A DNA stretch of 46,006 nt from Saccharofermentans sp. (GCA_016292215.1 JAEFBB010000016.1:1-46006), one strand, 5' to 3'; shown: positions 25,212 through 34,387, counted from the stretch's first letter. Made by a program: numbers and translations. The notes: generated from the letters alone by a model not told the origin.

Positions 25212-26963
25212 ATGAGCAGCAATTCGAAAAGACACGGATACAACAATCCTAAATACAAGAACCCGAACCCCGTAAAGATCATACCTTTGGGCGGTATCGG
25301 CGAGATCGGCAAGAACATGACCGCGATAGAATATGGGGGCGACATGATAATCGTTGACTGCGGCATGAGCTTCCCCGAAGAGAACATGCCCGGCGTAGAC
25401 TGCGTCATCCCTGACTTCACTTACGTCAGACGCAACCAGGAAAAGCTCAGAGGCATTCTCATCACACACGGACACGAAGACCACATCGGCTCTCTCCCCT
25501 ATTTCCTGAGGGAATTCAAAACGCACGTTTTCGGCGGCACAATGGCCATAGAGCTTATCAAGCTTAAGCTCCAGGATAAGAATGTACCTTTCGAGGGCAT
25601 CAAGCTTACTACTTGCAAGAACGGCGACATCATCCAGCTCGGCAATTCTTTGTCCGCAGAATTCATCAGAGTCAATCACAGCATCGCGGATTCTTACGCG
25701 CTTTGTATCAATACTCCTGTAGGCAAGATCGTTCATTCGGGCGACTTCAAGATCGACTACACTCCGATCAACGGCAAAGTAATTAATCTCCAGCGCATGG
25801 GTGAGCTCGGCAAAGAAGGCGTGCTCATGTTCATGTGCGAATCGACAAACGTTGAGATCGAAGGCTTCTCACCTTCCGAAAAGCACGTGGGCGAAGCTTT
25901 CTCGCACTACTTCAGAAAAGCCGAGGGCCGCATAATCGTAGCCACCTTCTCATCTCACGTTCACCGCATGCAGCAGATCATCACGGCAGCCGAGAAATAC
26001 GGCCGTCACGTCTGTCTGTCAGGCCGCTCGATGGTCCAGGTATTCAATATTGCCAACTCACTGGGCTACATCGATATCAAGCCTGACACGCTCATCGACA
26101 TCGATGCCATCGACAATTATCCGGATAACAGGATCGTTATCCTCACTACCGGTTCGCAGGCCGAGCCCATGAGCGCACTTACGCGTATGGCATTCAATTC
26201 GCACCGCTCCGTAGATATCCAGAAGGGCGATACGGTCATCATCTCCGCTGACCCGATCCCGGGCAACGAGAAGCCCATATACCGCGTAATCAACGAGCTC
26301 TACAAGAAAGGCGCGCACGTTATCTACCAGTCTCTGGCAGACGTCCACGTATCAGGCCACGCATACAGGGACGAGCTCATGATGCTCCATACCCTCATTA
26401 AGCCTAAGTTTTTCATTCCCGTACACGGCGAATACCGGATGCTCTGCCTCCACAAGGAGATGGCCATCAATCTCGGCATGAATGAAGACAATATCTGCAT
26501 CCTCGAGAACGGCGCAGTGCTCGAATTAAAGGAAGACGAAGCAAAGATCACAGATCACGTCCCCGCAAACCCCGTCCTTATCGACGGCACGGGCACCGTA
26601 GACGCGGACGACAGAGTACTTACGGACAGGATCCATCTGAGCGAAGACGGATGCCTCGCCATCGCCATTACAGTCGATGAGAGGACAGGCGACCTCGCGT
26701 GCTCCCCTGCAGTTAACTCTATGGGCTGCTTTGACAGTGATGACATGGATATGCTCTACGAATTGATCTCCGAAAAGGTAGACGATCTTCTGAAGCAGGC
26801 AAGCAACAAAGCCGGCAGCATCGAAGCATTCCTCGAGAAGCGCAACTTCAGGGAACAGATCAAAAGCTTCGTTCACTCCAAGTCAGGAAGAAGACCGATG
26901 ATCATCTTCAACATAAGTTATGTCGGCGGTTATTCAGATGATGAATACTATGGAGATAGATAA
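25212..26963 (+). CDS. rnj: Ribonuclease J
   Basis: 583 residues. Metallo-beta-lactamase motifs (ITHGHEDHIGS; VNHSIADS; HSGDFKID) are followed by the beta-CASP region with the nucleotide-binding and catalytic segments (ESTNVE, ATFSSHVHR, TTGSQAEPMSALTRM, HVSGHA, PVHGEYRML). The C-terminal domain is complete. It is a dual 5' exonuclease/endonuclease in mRNA decay and RNA maturation. The ATG follows AAAGGAAC. Only one copy is in this window, so J1 versus J2 cannot be decided. Confidence 0.96.
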   Translation: MSSNSKRHGYNNPKYKNPNPVKIIPLGGIGEIGKNMTAIEYGGDMIIVDCGMSFPEENMPGVDCVIPDFTYVRRNQEKLRGILITHGHEDHIGSLPYFLREFKTHVFGGTMAIELIKLKLQDKNVPFEGIKLTTCKNGDIIQLGNSLSAEFIRVNHSIADSYALCINTPVGKIVHSGDFKIDYTPINGKVINLQRMGELGKEGVLMFMCESTNVEIEGFSPSEKHVGEAFSHYFRKAEGRIIVATFSSHVHRMQQIITAAEKYGRHVCLSGRSMVQVFNIANSLGYIDIKPDTLIDIDAIDNYPDNRIVILTTGSQAEPMSALTRMAFNSHRSVDIQKGDTVIISADPIPGNEKPIYRVINELYKKGAHVIYQSLADVHVSGHAYRDELMMLHTLIKPKFFIPVHGEYRMLCLHKEMAINLGMNEDNICILENGAVLELKEDEAKITDHVPANPVLIDGTGTVDADDRVLTDRIHLSEDGCLAIAITVDERTGDLACSPAVNSMGCFDSDDMDMLYELISEKVDDLLKQASNKAGSIEAFLEKRNFREQIKSFVHSKSGRRPMIIFNISYVGGYSDDEYYGDR

Positions 26964-26989
26964 TTTCACAAATTAACTCTAAGCAAAAG

Positions 26990-27159
26990 AAAAGACTATT
27001 TCGAGCATCTTTCCGCACAAGCGAAGCGCGGAGGACCTGATGCGAGACATAGTCTTTTTTATTCGCACAAGCGAAGCGCGGAGGACCTGATGCGAGAAAT
27101 AGTCTTTTTTATTCGCACAAGCGAAGCGCGGAGGACTTTGATGCGAAAACAGTCTTTTA
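26990..27159 (+). repeat. Terminator followed by three tandem 50-bp repeats
   Basis: AAAAGACTAT (26990-26999) pairs with ATAGTCTTTT (27049-27058), giving a long-stem terminator for rnj; the unit from CGCACAAGCGAAGCG to ATAGTCTTTTTT is repeated at 27014, 27064 and 27114, exactly 50 bp apart, the last copy diverged and one base longer. Only the 3' half of the terminator is multiplied, so one 5' arm can pair with any of three 3' arms. On the minus strand the same stem ends in TCTTTTCTTTT, so it may also end the relA transcript. Each copy holds CGGAGGA four bases before an ATG. Confidence 0.85.
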
Positions 27160-29757
27160 GTTTCTGATGACGTCTACGACGTCCTTTACTCTCAGGATCC
27201 TGTCACACGTGCGGTCGAGCTGTTCCTTGCCGGATACATTGACCGTTACGAAAATGCGCGCTTCAGGGCCGTCTACAACGGTGTTGAGCTTAACGATGTT
27301 GATCTTCTCTTCAGAGATCTTGTCGAGCACGTCGATAAGCAGTCCGTTGCGGTCCATCGCGACAACAACGAGCTGTACGTCGTAGCTTGAATACTTGGCC
27401 TTAGAGAGCCACTTGACCGCAACAAGACGCTGGTACTTCTCTTCGTCCTTCTGTGAATTGCCGCGGTTCTTGATTATATTCAGAATATTCTTGCAGTTGA
27501 CCTTGTGGATGCCGACACCCTTTTCCTGAGTGACATATCCGATGATCTCATCACCATATACCGGGTGGCAGCATTTCGAGATGTGCGTAGCGATAGAATC
27601 CAGGCCGTTTACCACTACCGCATCGTTGCTGTTGGCACGCCTTGCGGCATCAGTTCTCGTGGTGCGTGTAGGCTTTGCGTTAGCAGACGCAAGCGGATCC
27701 GTTCCGGGCGCCGCGGTCTGGTGAGGATCTGTATTAAGAGCGTTGATCTTGGCTACATCGTAATCCAAAACCTGCTTGGAGCTCTCAGGCGTCTTTGTCC
27801 TGGAGCCCTTGGCGTTACGGGTCTGGTCAGCTTTGCCGAGCTCGATAGGAAGCTCTTGCGGGCTGTATGCGACGTTGCCGTCAGCAGTTACACGATATCC
27901 CAATGCTCTTCTCTCTTCTTCGCTGATATTCCTGATGTAGTCGTCACGAAGTCTGGAGAAAACCTTTGTAACGCTGATGCTTCCGTATCCCATTGCGGCG
28001 AACATGTCGTCTAATGACTGGAAATTATTGCGCTTCAAGATAGACTCGATGGACTTGTGCATAAGGAGCTTCGCGGGATCAAAGCCGTTACGCGTGATCT
28101 CGTTGGTAAGGAGTTCACGGCCTGTCGTGATATTCTCTCCCCTGGCTTCTTTCTTGAACCAGGAATTGATCTTGGATTTTGCGTTTGCGGTACGCGCGAT
28201 GGCTACCCAGTCACGCGAAGGACCCTTAACGAGCTTTGACGAAGACTGGATCTCAACGATATCGCTGTTCTTAAGCTCATATGACAGCGGCACGATACGT
28301 CCGTTTACCTTTGCGCCGTGCATGTGATTGCCGATTCCTGAGTGGATCGCATATGCAAAGTCGATCGGGCATGAACCCTTCGGGAGCTTGATAACTTCGT
28401 GCTTCGGTGTGTATACGAAGATCTCGTCAGGAGCGATGTTCATCTTGAACGATTCGAGGAACTCACCCGAGTCGGTAAGCTCGTTCTGCGAATCGATGAT
28501 CTGCCTCATCTCATTGATCTTCGTGTCGTATCTGTCAGCCTTGAATTCCTGTGAATTGCCGGCTTCCTTGTAATGCCAGTGCGCAGCGATACCGAACTCC
28601 GCGATCTGGTGCATCGCGAATGTCCTTATCTGCACTTCGAAAGGCGTGCCCGTATGAGATACGACCGTCGTATGGATCGACTGGTATTTGTTCTCCTTAG
28701 GCATCGCGATATAGTCCTTAAAGCGTCCCGGCACGTGCTGGTACATCTCGTGGATGATGCCCAATACCTGATAGCATTCGATGACTTCGTCAACGATTAT
28801 CCTGCACGCGAAAAGATCGTAGATCTCATCAATAGTCTTGCCCTTTTCGTGCATCTTCTTATAGATGCTGTAGAAGTGCTTGGGGCGGCCTTCAATGTCG
28901 TAATGGTCAATGCCGTTTTCTTCGAGCTTCGCGCGTATCTCAGAGACAACGTCTTCCATGAAGTTCTCTCTCTGGGTGCGGTTGCCGTTAACGAGCTTTA
29001 CGAGCTCATAGTAATCGTCGGGATGGAGATATCTCAGACAGAGGTCCTCCAATTCCCATTTGATCTTATAGATACCGAATCTGCCTGCGAAAGGAACGTA
29101 GATATCAAGCGTCTCCTGGGCCTTTTCGATCTGCTTCTCAGGGCTCATGGACTTCAATGTTCTCATGTTGTGCAGACGGTCAGCGAGCTTGATGAAAATA
29201 ACACGGATATCGTCCGTAAGCGCGATAAACATCTTGCGCACGTTGGACGCCTGGATGTCGACCTTGGAATTATAGACAACATTATCGAGACTTAAGTTGA
29301 GCTTTGTAACGCCGTCTACGAGGCTGCAGACGACGGGACCGAATTTCTCCGTGACCATCTGGTCATCAACTATTGTGTCTTCGATCGTATCGTGAAGGAG
29401 CGCTGCAATGATCGTATTAACATCGACCTTGAGGTCGGCAAGGATCATGGCTACTGCAACAGGGTGCGTGATGTAAGGCTCGCCGGTCTTACGCTTCTGG
29501 TGACGGTGTGCCTTATATGCAAAATTAAAAGCCTTCTCGAGCTGATCGTTATCTCTCTCGATATCTTTCTCATCGAGATTTGCCGCACGCGCATACTCGT
29601 CGTAAAGCTTGATGATCTCATTGAACCGTTCTTCAAGGTCATGGGGGATCTCGGGCTTGATACTGTCGTCGTTAAGATAGGCACGCTCGGCTTCAGCCTG
29701 AACGACCTCTTCAGTATTTACGGCATCAAATGTTCTGTCATTCTTGCCCTTAGTCAC
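27157..29757 (-). CDS. relA: Bifunctional (p)ppGpp synthetase/hydrolase, RelA/SpoT (Rsh) family
   Basis: 866 residues, longer than the usual ~740. Domain order: a ~70-residue N-terminal extension, HD hydrolase (H122, D123 in ALLHDTIEDT), synthetase (FACRIIVDEV, AMPKENKYQSIHT), TGS (VYTPKHEVIKLPKGSCPIDFA), helical domain, a low-complexity linker at ~645-715, a zinc-finger/RIS region (ISKCCHPVYGDEI) and C-terminal ACT. Both active sites look intact, so it should make and degrade the alarmone. Start is GTG with AGGAGA 7 bases upstream; it overlaps recJ by 8 bp, so expression is coupled to recJ. Confidence 0.96.
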   Translation of the reverse strand: MTKGKNDRTFDAVNTEEVVQAEAERAYLNDDSIKPEIPHDLEERFNEIIKLYDEYARAANLDEKDIERDNDQLEKAFNFAYKAHRHQKRKTGEPYITHPVAVAMILADLKVDVNTIIAALLHDTIEDTIVDDQMVTEKFGPVVCSLVDGVTKLNLSLDNVVYNSKVDIQASNVRKMFIALTDDIRVIFIKLADRLHNMRTLKSMSPEKQIEKAQETLDIYVPFAGRFGIYKIKWELEDLCLRYLHPDDYYELVKLVNGNRTQRENFMEDVVSEIRAKLEENGIDHYDIEGRPKHFYSIYKKMHEKGKTIDEIYDLFACRIIVDEVIECYQVLGIIHEMYQHVPGRFKDYIAMPKENKYQSIHTTVVSHTGTPFEVQIRTFAMHQIAEFGIAAHWHYKEAGNSQEFKADRYDTKINEMRQIIDSQNELTDSGEFLESFKMNIAPDEIFVYTPKHEVIKLPKGSCPIDFAYAIHSGIGNHMHGAKVNGRIVPLSYELKNSDIVEIQSSSKLVKGPSRDWVAIARTANAKSKINSWFKKEARGENITTGRELLTNEITRNGFDPAKLLMHKSIESILKRNNFQSLDDMFAAMGYGSISVTKVFSRLRDDYIRNISEEERRALGYRVTADGNVAYSPQELPIELGKADQTRNAKGSRTKTPESSKQVLDYDVAKINALNTDPHQTAAPGTDPLASANAKPTRTTRTDAARRANSNDAVVVNGLDSIATHISKCCHPVYGDEIIGYVTQEKGVGIHKVNCKNILNIIKNRGNSQKDEEKYQRLVAVKWLSKAKYSSYDVQLVVVAMDRNGLLIDVLDKISEEKINIVKLNTVVDGPEARIFVTVNVSGKEQLDRTCDRILRVKDVVDVIRN

Positions 29758-31891
29758 CGATAATTCTCCTATAGACCTCAGAATCGCTGAGTTTTACTTT
29801 GTCGCCCGTAGCCAGAATGTTGAAGCACACTCTCATCGGCGTCATAGATCTTAACCTTATCAGGTTGCAGTCCGCGAAAACCTCAAGGCACCTCTTTACC
29901 TGGAACGGCGTCATCGATACATCATAATTGTTAGATACCAATCTTGCAAGAAGATCGATATCCACGGTAGACATCGCCGTGCCTCCGAAACGTTCGATTG
30001 CCTTATAGCACGCGCCAAACTGCTCAGGCGTAGGCTTCATCGAATTCGCGATGTCCTCGCCCGGCGCCATCTTCGCGATCTGTTTCATCGCAAGTCCGCT
30101 CGAATAAAGCTTCTCGGCGATATCCGCCTTCTGCCACATGAATCCGCCCTCGCCCTGAGGCCTTATATCCTCAAGATGCAGGCTCAGCGAAGTCTCTCCG
30201 CGGTAGCAGTATTCATTAAGCGTATACGCGATATCTATCTTGTCGCCGGCTCTTAAGATGTTGAAATAATCGCCCATTCCGAAGCCGACGGCAGAGATGT
30301 TAGCCTTGCCTGTGCTGTCTGTCAGATCGAGCCTTATGTGCGCGCCGTTGCTCATCTGCGCAACGCCCGTGATAACAAGATCATTTGTAACGAATACCGG
30401 CTTAGGGTTGCCGATGCCGAAAGGCCTTAACTTGCATACCTGATGGTAAGAATCAAACGTCAGACCGTCAGGTGTTATCTCGCATTCGGCGCTGATAACG
30501 CTGTCTTCATCGGGCTCGCCTGACTGGCCCTTCTCTTCGATTATCTTGGCGGATTCTTTTTCGAGCGCCTCCATAAAAGCGCCCATCTCCGTCTTCCTCA
30601 CGAGCATGCCGGCAGCCTTCTTATGTCCGCCGAAATTGACCAGATAATCAGATATGCGCGTCAGGCACTCATAAAGATCAAAGTCGCCGAACGCTCTGCC
30701 TGATCCCTTCGCGCAGCCGGGCTCGGTAGCATCATCGGTAAATACCAAAACGGACCTTCCGTAGAACTGCGACAGCTTGCCTGCAACGATTCCGAGAACG
30801 CCCTGATGCCAGTCTCTGCCGTAAACAACGATCGGGCCGCAAGTATTCGTAAGCGACCATTTATCAGGCCTTGCAGGGTTCTCCAATTGCGCTCTGGCCT
30901 CGTCGAAAACCTTCGCCTCGATCTCCTTGCGCTCATCATTTTCCCTCGTCAGATCCTGCGCCGCATTCTTAGCTTCGGTAGGATTATTCTCAAGGAATAA
31001 CTTAAGCGCGTCAGCCGAATCGTAAAGTCTTCCCGCAGCATTGATCCGCGGTACAAAATTAAACGAAATAAACGTCTCGTCCAAAGTCTTTCCAGGTGCC
31101 AGCAGCATATCATTCATGACGCCGACGCCGATATTGGAAGGCTTCTGCATGCTCTTAAAAGCACGCTTGATTATCGTTCTGTTCTCATTGGTTACCGACA
31201 CCAGATCCGCAATAGTCGCGATGCCCGCAAGCTCAATAGCCTGGCGCCAGATATTGCCCGTCACCTTATGCCTGCCGTCCTTGCCCAATGCTTCAACGAG
31301 CTTGAGCGCAACGCCCGCGCCGCAAAGATCTATGAAAGGATAAGTGTTGTCGGGCCTTTTCGCGCAGATAACACAGTCAGCCGGCGGCAGCTCATCCTTA
31401 ACATTGTGGTGATCCGTAACGATCACCTTGATGCCCCTGTGCTTGAGCTCCTGGACCGTATCGATATTCGTAACACCGCAGTCTACCGTGATGACCAGGT
31501 CAGGCCTCTTCTCGATGACCTTGTCCATGATCTTCTCCGTAAGTCCGTAACCATGCTCAGACCTGTGCGGCACAATGTACTGCACATTGATCTGATGGCT
31601 TCTGAAATACCTTACAAGAATAGAAGTAGCCGTAACGCCGTCACAGTCATAATCGCCGTATACAAGCACCTTGCCGCGCCTGTCGATAGTCTCGTTGATA
31701 ATATCAACGGCCTTGCGCATGTCATTGTAAAGGAACGGATCATGCCAGATTCCGTCTTCTTCGGACAAAAACTGTTCCTCGTCCTGTCCTTCGGCTATTC
31801 CGCGATTCTTAAGCAAAACACCAAGCAACGCCTCGGCATCCTCGACCTTACGAGATGCCGATAAGCGCCAGGTCTTACCGGTCAATAACAT
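29750..31891 (-). CDS. recJ: Single-stranded-DNA-specific exonuclease RecJ
   Basis: 713 residues. DHH-superfamily motifs: YGDYDCDGVTA (D80, D82, D84), TDHHNV, and the DHHA1 signature NFGGHKKAAGM, followed by an OB-like domain and a Firmicute-type C-terminal extension. It degrades single-stranded DNA 5' to 3' in repair. The ribosome-binding site is weak (TTGAGATTAAG). The next gene, relA, starts inside its 3' end, a common recJ-relA order in Firmicutes. Confidence 0.95.
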   Translation of the reverse strand: MLLTGKTWRLSASRKVEDAEALLGVLLKNRGIAEGQDEEQFLSEEDGIWHDPFLYNDMRKAVDIINETIDRRGKVLVYGDYDCDGVTATSILVRYFRSHQINVQYIVPHRSEHGYGLTEKIMDKVIEKRPDLVITVDCGVTNIDTVQELKHRGIKVIVTDHHNVKDELPPADCVICAKRPDNTYPFIDLCGAGVALKLVEALGKDGRHKVTGNIWRQAIELAGIATIADLVSVTNENRTIIKRAFKSMQKPSNIGVGVMNDMLLAPGKTLDETFISFNFVPRINAAGRLYDSADALKLFLENNPTEAKNAAQDLTRENDERKEIEAKVFDEARAQLENPARPDKWSLTNTCGPIVVYGRDWHQGVLGIVAGKLSQFYGRSVLVFTDDATEPGCAKGSGRAFGDFDLYECLTRISDYLVNFGGHKKAAGMLVRKTEMGAFMEALEKESAKIIEEKGQSGEPDEDSVISAECEITPDGLTFDSYHQVCKLRPFGIGNPKPVFVTNDLVITGVAQMSNGAHIRLDLTDSTGKANISAVGFGMGDYFNILRAGDKIDIAYTLNEYCYRGETSLSLHLEDIRPQGEGGFMWQKADIAEKLYSSGLAMKQIAKMAPGEDIANSMKPTPEQFGACYKAIERFGGTAMSTVDIDLLARLVSNNYDVSMTPFQVKRCLEVFADCNLIRLRSMTPMRVCFNILATGDKVKLSDSEVYRRIIGD

Positions 31892-31924
31892 AAACTTAAT
31901 CTCAACTTTATCTTTATTGACACT

Positions 31925-31953
31925 ATTATAACGGAATGACGCTCTATTTACAA
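31925..31953 (-). promoter_or_regulatory. Promoter of recJ-relA
   Basis: Minus strand TTGTAA (31953-31948), 17-base spacer, TATAAT (31930-31925), about 33 bases before the recJ start. Confidence 0.7.
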
Positions 31954-32073
31954 AGGCGCGCGCATTTTGGTGTGATCGAGGCCAGTCTCAATTTTTGGCG
32001 AAGGGGTTGAAATATGGATTTGGGGCAATAGGATAGGGGGTATAAGTCGATCAAAACATCTTAAAACCAGCCC

Positions 32074-32258
32074 GACGTACTAAAACACAAAAAAGTCCGT
32101 TTTAGTACGTCATATTAGACACTCAAGCAACCTTCAGACCAGTTTTCGACGGACTAAATCAGAAAAAAGTCTCTTTTAGTACGTCATTTCTGATCATTCG
32201 AAGCCGAAAACAGCGAAAACCTACGGACTAAAAACCGCTTTTTGCGTTTTTAGTACGT
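32074..32258. repeat. Three-unit inverted-repeat element, copy 2 (185 nt)
   Basis: In the 398-base gap between recJ and the PD-(D/E)XK-like gene. Unit A (32074-32111) has perfect 13-bp arms, GACGTACTAAAAC and GTTTTAGTACGTC. Unit B (32148-32185) and unit C (32223-32258) have arms of 11 and 13 bp with a single mismatch where the left half-site reads CGGAC instead of CGTAC. Unit/spacer lengths are 38-36-38-37-36, the same as copy 1 at 15937-16121, and the end of spacer 2 is alignable between copies (AACAGC, then AAACCTACG). The element ends 31 bases before the next gene's ATG. The rest of the gap, apart from the recJ promoter, shows nothing clear. Confidence 0.88.
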
Positions 32259-32289
32259 CATAGAAAAAACTCAAACAAGGAGAAGCAAA

Positions 32290-33093
32290 ATGTATGAATC
32301 AGCTCCATGGTTAACTGACCTTAAACAGCTCGAAAAAGAAATAGAAAAACAAATCAAGAGGCTCAATGAGCGAATTAAAAAAGCTCCTGAAGGCTCGCTT
32401 CGCATATCAAGGAAGTGGAATAAGAATCAATACTATCACCGACACGATTCGTCTAACGGTCCGGGTATATACATCACGCACCAAAACAAATCCTTCGCAG
32501 CCCGGCTCGCACAAAAAGACTATGACGCCAGACTGCTCGATGCCCTCAAGAGCCAGAAGAAAATAATAGACCAGTTCCTAAAAGACTTCGACCCTGACGC
32601 GGCACAGCAGGTTTTCACCCACCTCACCGCCGCCCGCCAGGCGCTCGTCACGCCTGAGTTCCTGTCAGATGAAGAATACATCGAGCAGTGGATGAACGAG
32701 CCTTATGAGAGGCTGGGGTTCAAGAAGGATGAGCCGGAGTTTTACACTGCGAAGGGCGAGCGGGTCAGGTCAAAGTCGGAGATACTGATTGCCGATGCGC
32801 TGCTGAGGAATAACATTCCTTACCGGCTGGAATTTCCGGTCTTTGACGGCAAGATAATTATCGGGGCGCCGGATTTCAAATGCCTGAATGTGCGGCTTAG
32901 GAAGGATTACTATTGGGAGCATTTGGGAAAGCTGGGAGATGAGGATTACACCAACCGCAATGTGAAAAAGCTTGAGCAGTACGCGCGGGCGGATGATTTC
33001 GATGAGACAAGGCTGATCTTGACCTTTGAAACGGATAAACACCCGCTCAACACAAAGGTGATCGAAGCAAAGATCCGCCGCTTCCTGATCTGA
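32290..33093 (+). CDS. PD-(D/E)XK nuclease-like protein of unknown role
   Basis: 267 residues with AAGGAGAAG 7 bases before the ATG. The N-terminal ~110 residues are charged and helical, probably coiled coil (LEKEIEKQIKRLNERIKK). The C-terminal half resembles the PD-(D/E)XK fold: a helix with E164 (VRSKSEILIADAL), a strand with D195 (GAPDFKCL), then YYWEHLGKLGD with E210, and a final helix NVKKLEQY. The catalytic lysine is not at its usual place, so an active site is likely but not certain. Small stand-alone genes of this type occur in Clostridia without assigned function. It sits right behind the three-hairpin element. Confidence 0.72.
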   Translation: MYESAPWLTDLKQLEKEIEKQIKRLNERIKKAPEGSLRISRKWNKNQYYHRHDSSNGPGIYITHQNKSFAARLAQKDYDARLLDALKSQKKIIDQFLKDFDPDAAQQVFTHLTAARQALVTPEFLSDEEYIEQWMNEPYERLGFKKDEPEFYTAKGERVRSKSEILIADALLRNNIPYRLEFPVFDGKIIIGAPDFKCLNVRLRKDYYWEHLGKLGDEDYTNRNVKKLEQYARADDFDETRLILTFETDKHPLNTKVIEAKIRRFLI

Positions 33094-33140
33094 AAAAGCA
33101 ACGCGTTTCGCACGCACAGCCGGAGGAGTCACATAACCAA

Positions 33141-33173
33141 CAAAAAAAGAGGTTACCTCATCGGTAACCTCTC
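33141..33173 (-). terminator. Intrinsic terminator after rpsU
   Basis: AGAGGTTACC (33148-33157) pairs with GGTAACCTCT (33163-33172), perfect 10 bp. The minus strand then has TTTTTTT. It is 15 bases after the rpsU stop. Confidence 0.92.
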
Positions 33174-33187
33174 TCATTAAAGTCTTA

Positions 33188-33361
33188 TCAATGCTTTCTC
33201 TTTCTTGCTGCTTCAGACTTCTTCTTTCTCTTTACAGAAGGCTTCTCGTAATGTTCTCTCTTACGAACCTCTGCGAGAACACCGGACTTTGCGCAAGAAC
33301 GCTTAAATCTGCGAAGTGCACTGTCAAGGGACTCGCCTTCCTTAACTTTAATCTCAGACAT
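33188..33361 (-). CDS. rpsU: 30S ribosomal protein S21
   Basis: 57 residues, read directly from the sequence: begins [19 protein letters not shown], continues with [20 protein letters not shown] and ends in a Lys/Arg-rich tail ([12 protein letters not shown]). This is the standard Firmicute S21 sequence and length. AGGGGGGA lies before the ATG, and a strong terminator follows. It binds the small subunit near the 3' end of 16S rRNA and helps initiation. Confidence 0.97.
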   Translation of the reverse strand: MSEIKVKEGESLDSALRRFKRSCAKSGVLAEVRKREHYEKPSVKRKKKSEAARKRKH

Positions 33362-33470
33362 CTTTATCCCCCCTCTCTTCGCGTGGAATTAAAACTCGCA
33401 TATTATATAGGACGCACTCCTCAAAGTCAAACATTAAGAGGCGTTCACGTTATTGCCGGCAAAAAACTTT

Positions 33471-34259
33471 TTAAGCGATGCCCAAAAGAAGCAGAGCGTC
33501 CTTTGCCAAAAAAGCTGCGATAACGCCCAGCGAGATAGCCGGCGCAAGCGCGATCTTTCTCTTTTTGGACTTGCAGACGAGCGCGAAAATAACACCTAAA
33601 ACGACCGCCACGCCGACTGCTATGCACGCTCCCTTTATGCCCAGGAAAAGCATAAGGCACATGGCAAGCTTGGCAGGGCCGTAACTGATCTTGACGCCCT
33701 TCACCTTAGCGATGATCGCAGTGGCAATGATCATAACCAATCCTACGCAGGCAGAAGCGATAAGGCCCTCGATAGCGTAGCGCTGGATATCGTCCCTGAA
33801 GCCGACCGTAAGGATCCAGACAACAAGGATCGCGACCAGAAAACCATTGGGAATAACGCCGGAATCCCAGTCTGCAAGAGACAGTCCCAGGAGGAGCATT
33901 TCGAGCGCAAGAGATGCAACTACAATTGCATCGATGGAGCCGTGAAGCGCGAGTGTTCCGGCAAACAAAAGGCCAAGCAGAATCTCGAAGATAAGGTCTC
34001 TGGGAGGGACCTTCGAGCCACAGTATCTGCACTTACCCTTGAGCGCGATATATGAGATTATCGGGAAGAGATCAGCGGTCGATAATTCGTGTCCGCATGT
34101 GTCGCAGTGGCTGTGGCCTAACATCCAGTCCTCGCCGCGAACGACGCGCCATGCCGTGCATGTTATGAAGCTCGCGAAGATCGCGCCGAACAAAAAGGCC
34201 ATCACGATAAGGTATATGCCAACAAAGGGTATCTCATATAAAGGGTACGAAAAAACCAA
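33471..34259 (-). CDS. A24 prepilin-peptidase homologue missing the second catalytic Asp
   Basis: 262 residues, about eight membrane helices. The N-terminal part has the CxxC...CxxC zinc-type loop (C52, C55, C77, C80) of bifunctional type IV prepilin peptidases. The first aspartate motif is present (LADWDSGVIPN, D130/D132). The second, normally GxGD-x-KL, reads SYGPAKL, so Asp is replaced by Pro195. Start is TTG with GAGGAGG 9 bases upstream. No pilin, secretion ATPase or Tad genes are nearby. It may be inactive, or use another residue. Confidence 0.85.
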   Translation of the reverse strand: MVFSYPLYEIPFVGIYLIVMAFLFGAIFASFITCTAWRVVRGEDWMLGHSHCDTCGHELSTADLFPIISYIALKGKCRYCGSKVPPRDLIFEILLGLLFAGTLALHGSIDAIVVASLALEMLLLGLSLADWDSGVIPNGFLVAILVVWILTVGFRDDIQRYAIEGLIASACVGLVMIIATAIIAKVKGVKISYGPAKLAMCLMLFLGIKGACIAVGVAVVLGVIFALVCKSKKRKIALAPAISLGVIAAFLAKDALLLLGIA

Positions 34260-34387
34260 TTTCTATTTCCTCCTCAAGCTTTGGCCTAAACGGATCCGTC
34301 TTTACTATTATAGCCGTTTACGGCTTTAAAAGGTTCTTTATTTTCGCGCGCGGTAAAGCTGGTGCGGCAAACAGACTTTTCAGACAT

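Noticed and set aside
32074..32258. Integron attC sites or a tRNA-like RNA
   Set aside because: The arms lack the R-box core (GTTRRRY) of attC and there is no integrase; none of the units folds as a tRNA cloverleaf.
33094..33140. Fourth copy of the rnj/relA 50-bp repeat
   Set aside because: Only TTCGCAC and GGAGGA are shared; the rest does not align, so it is at most a distant relative.
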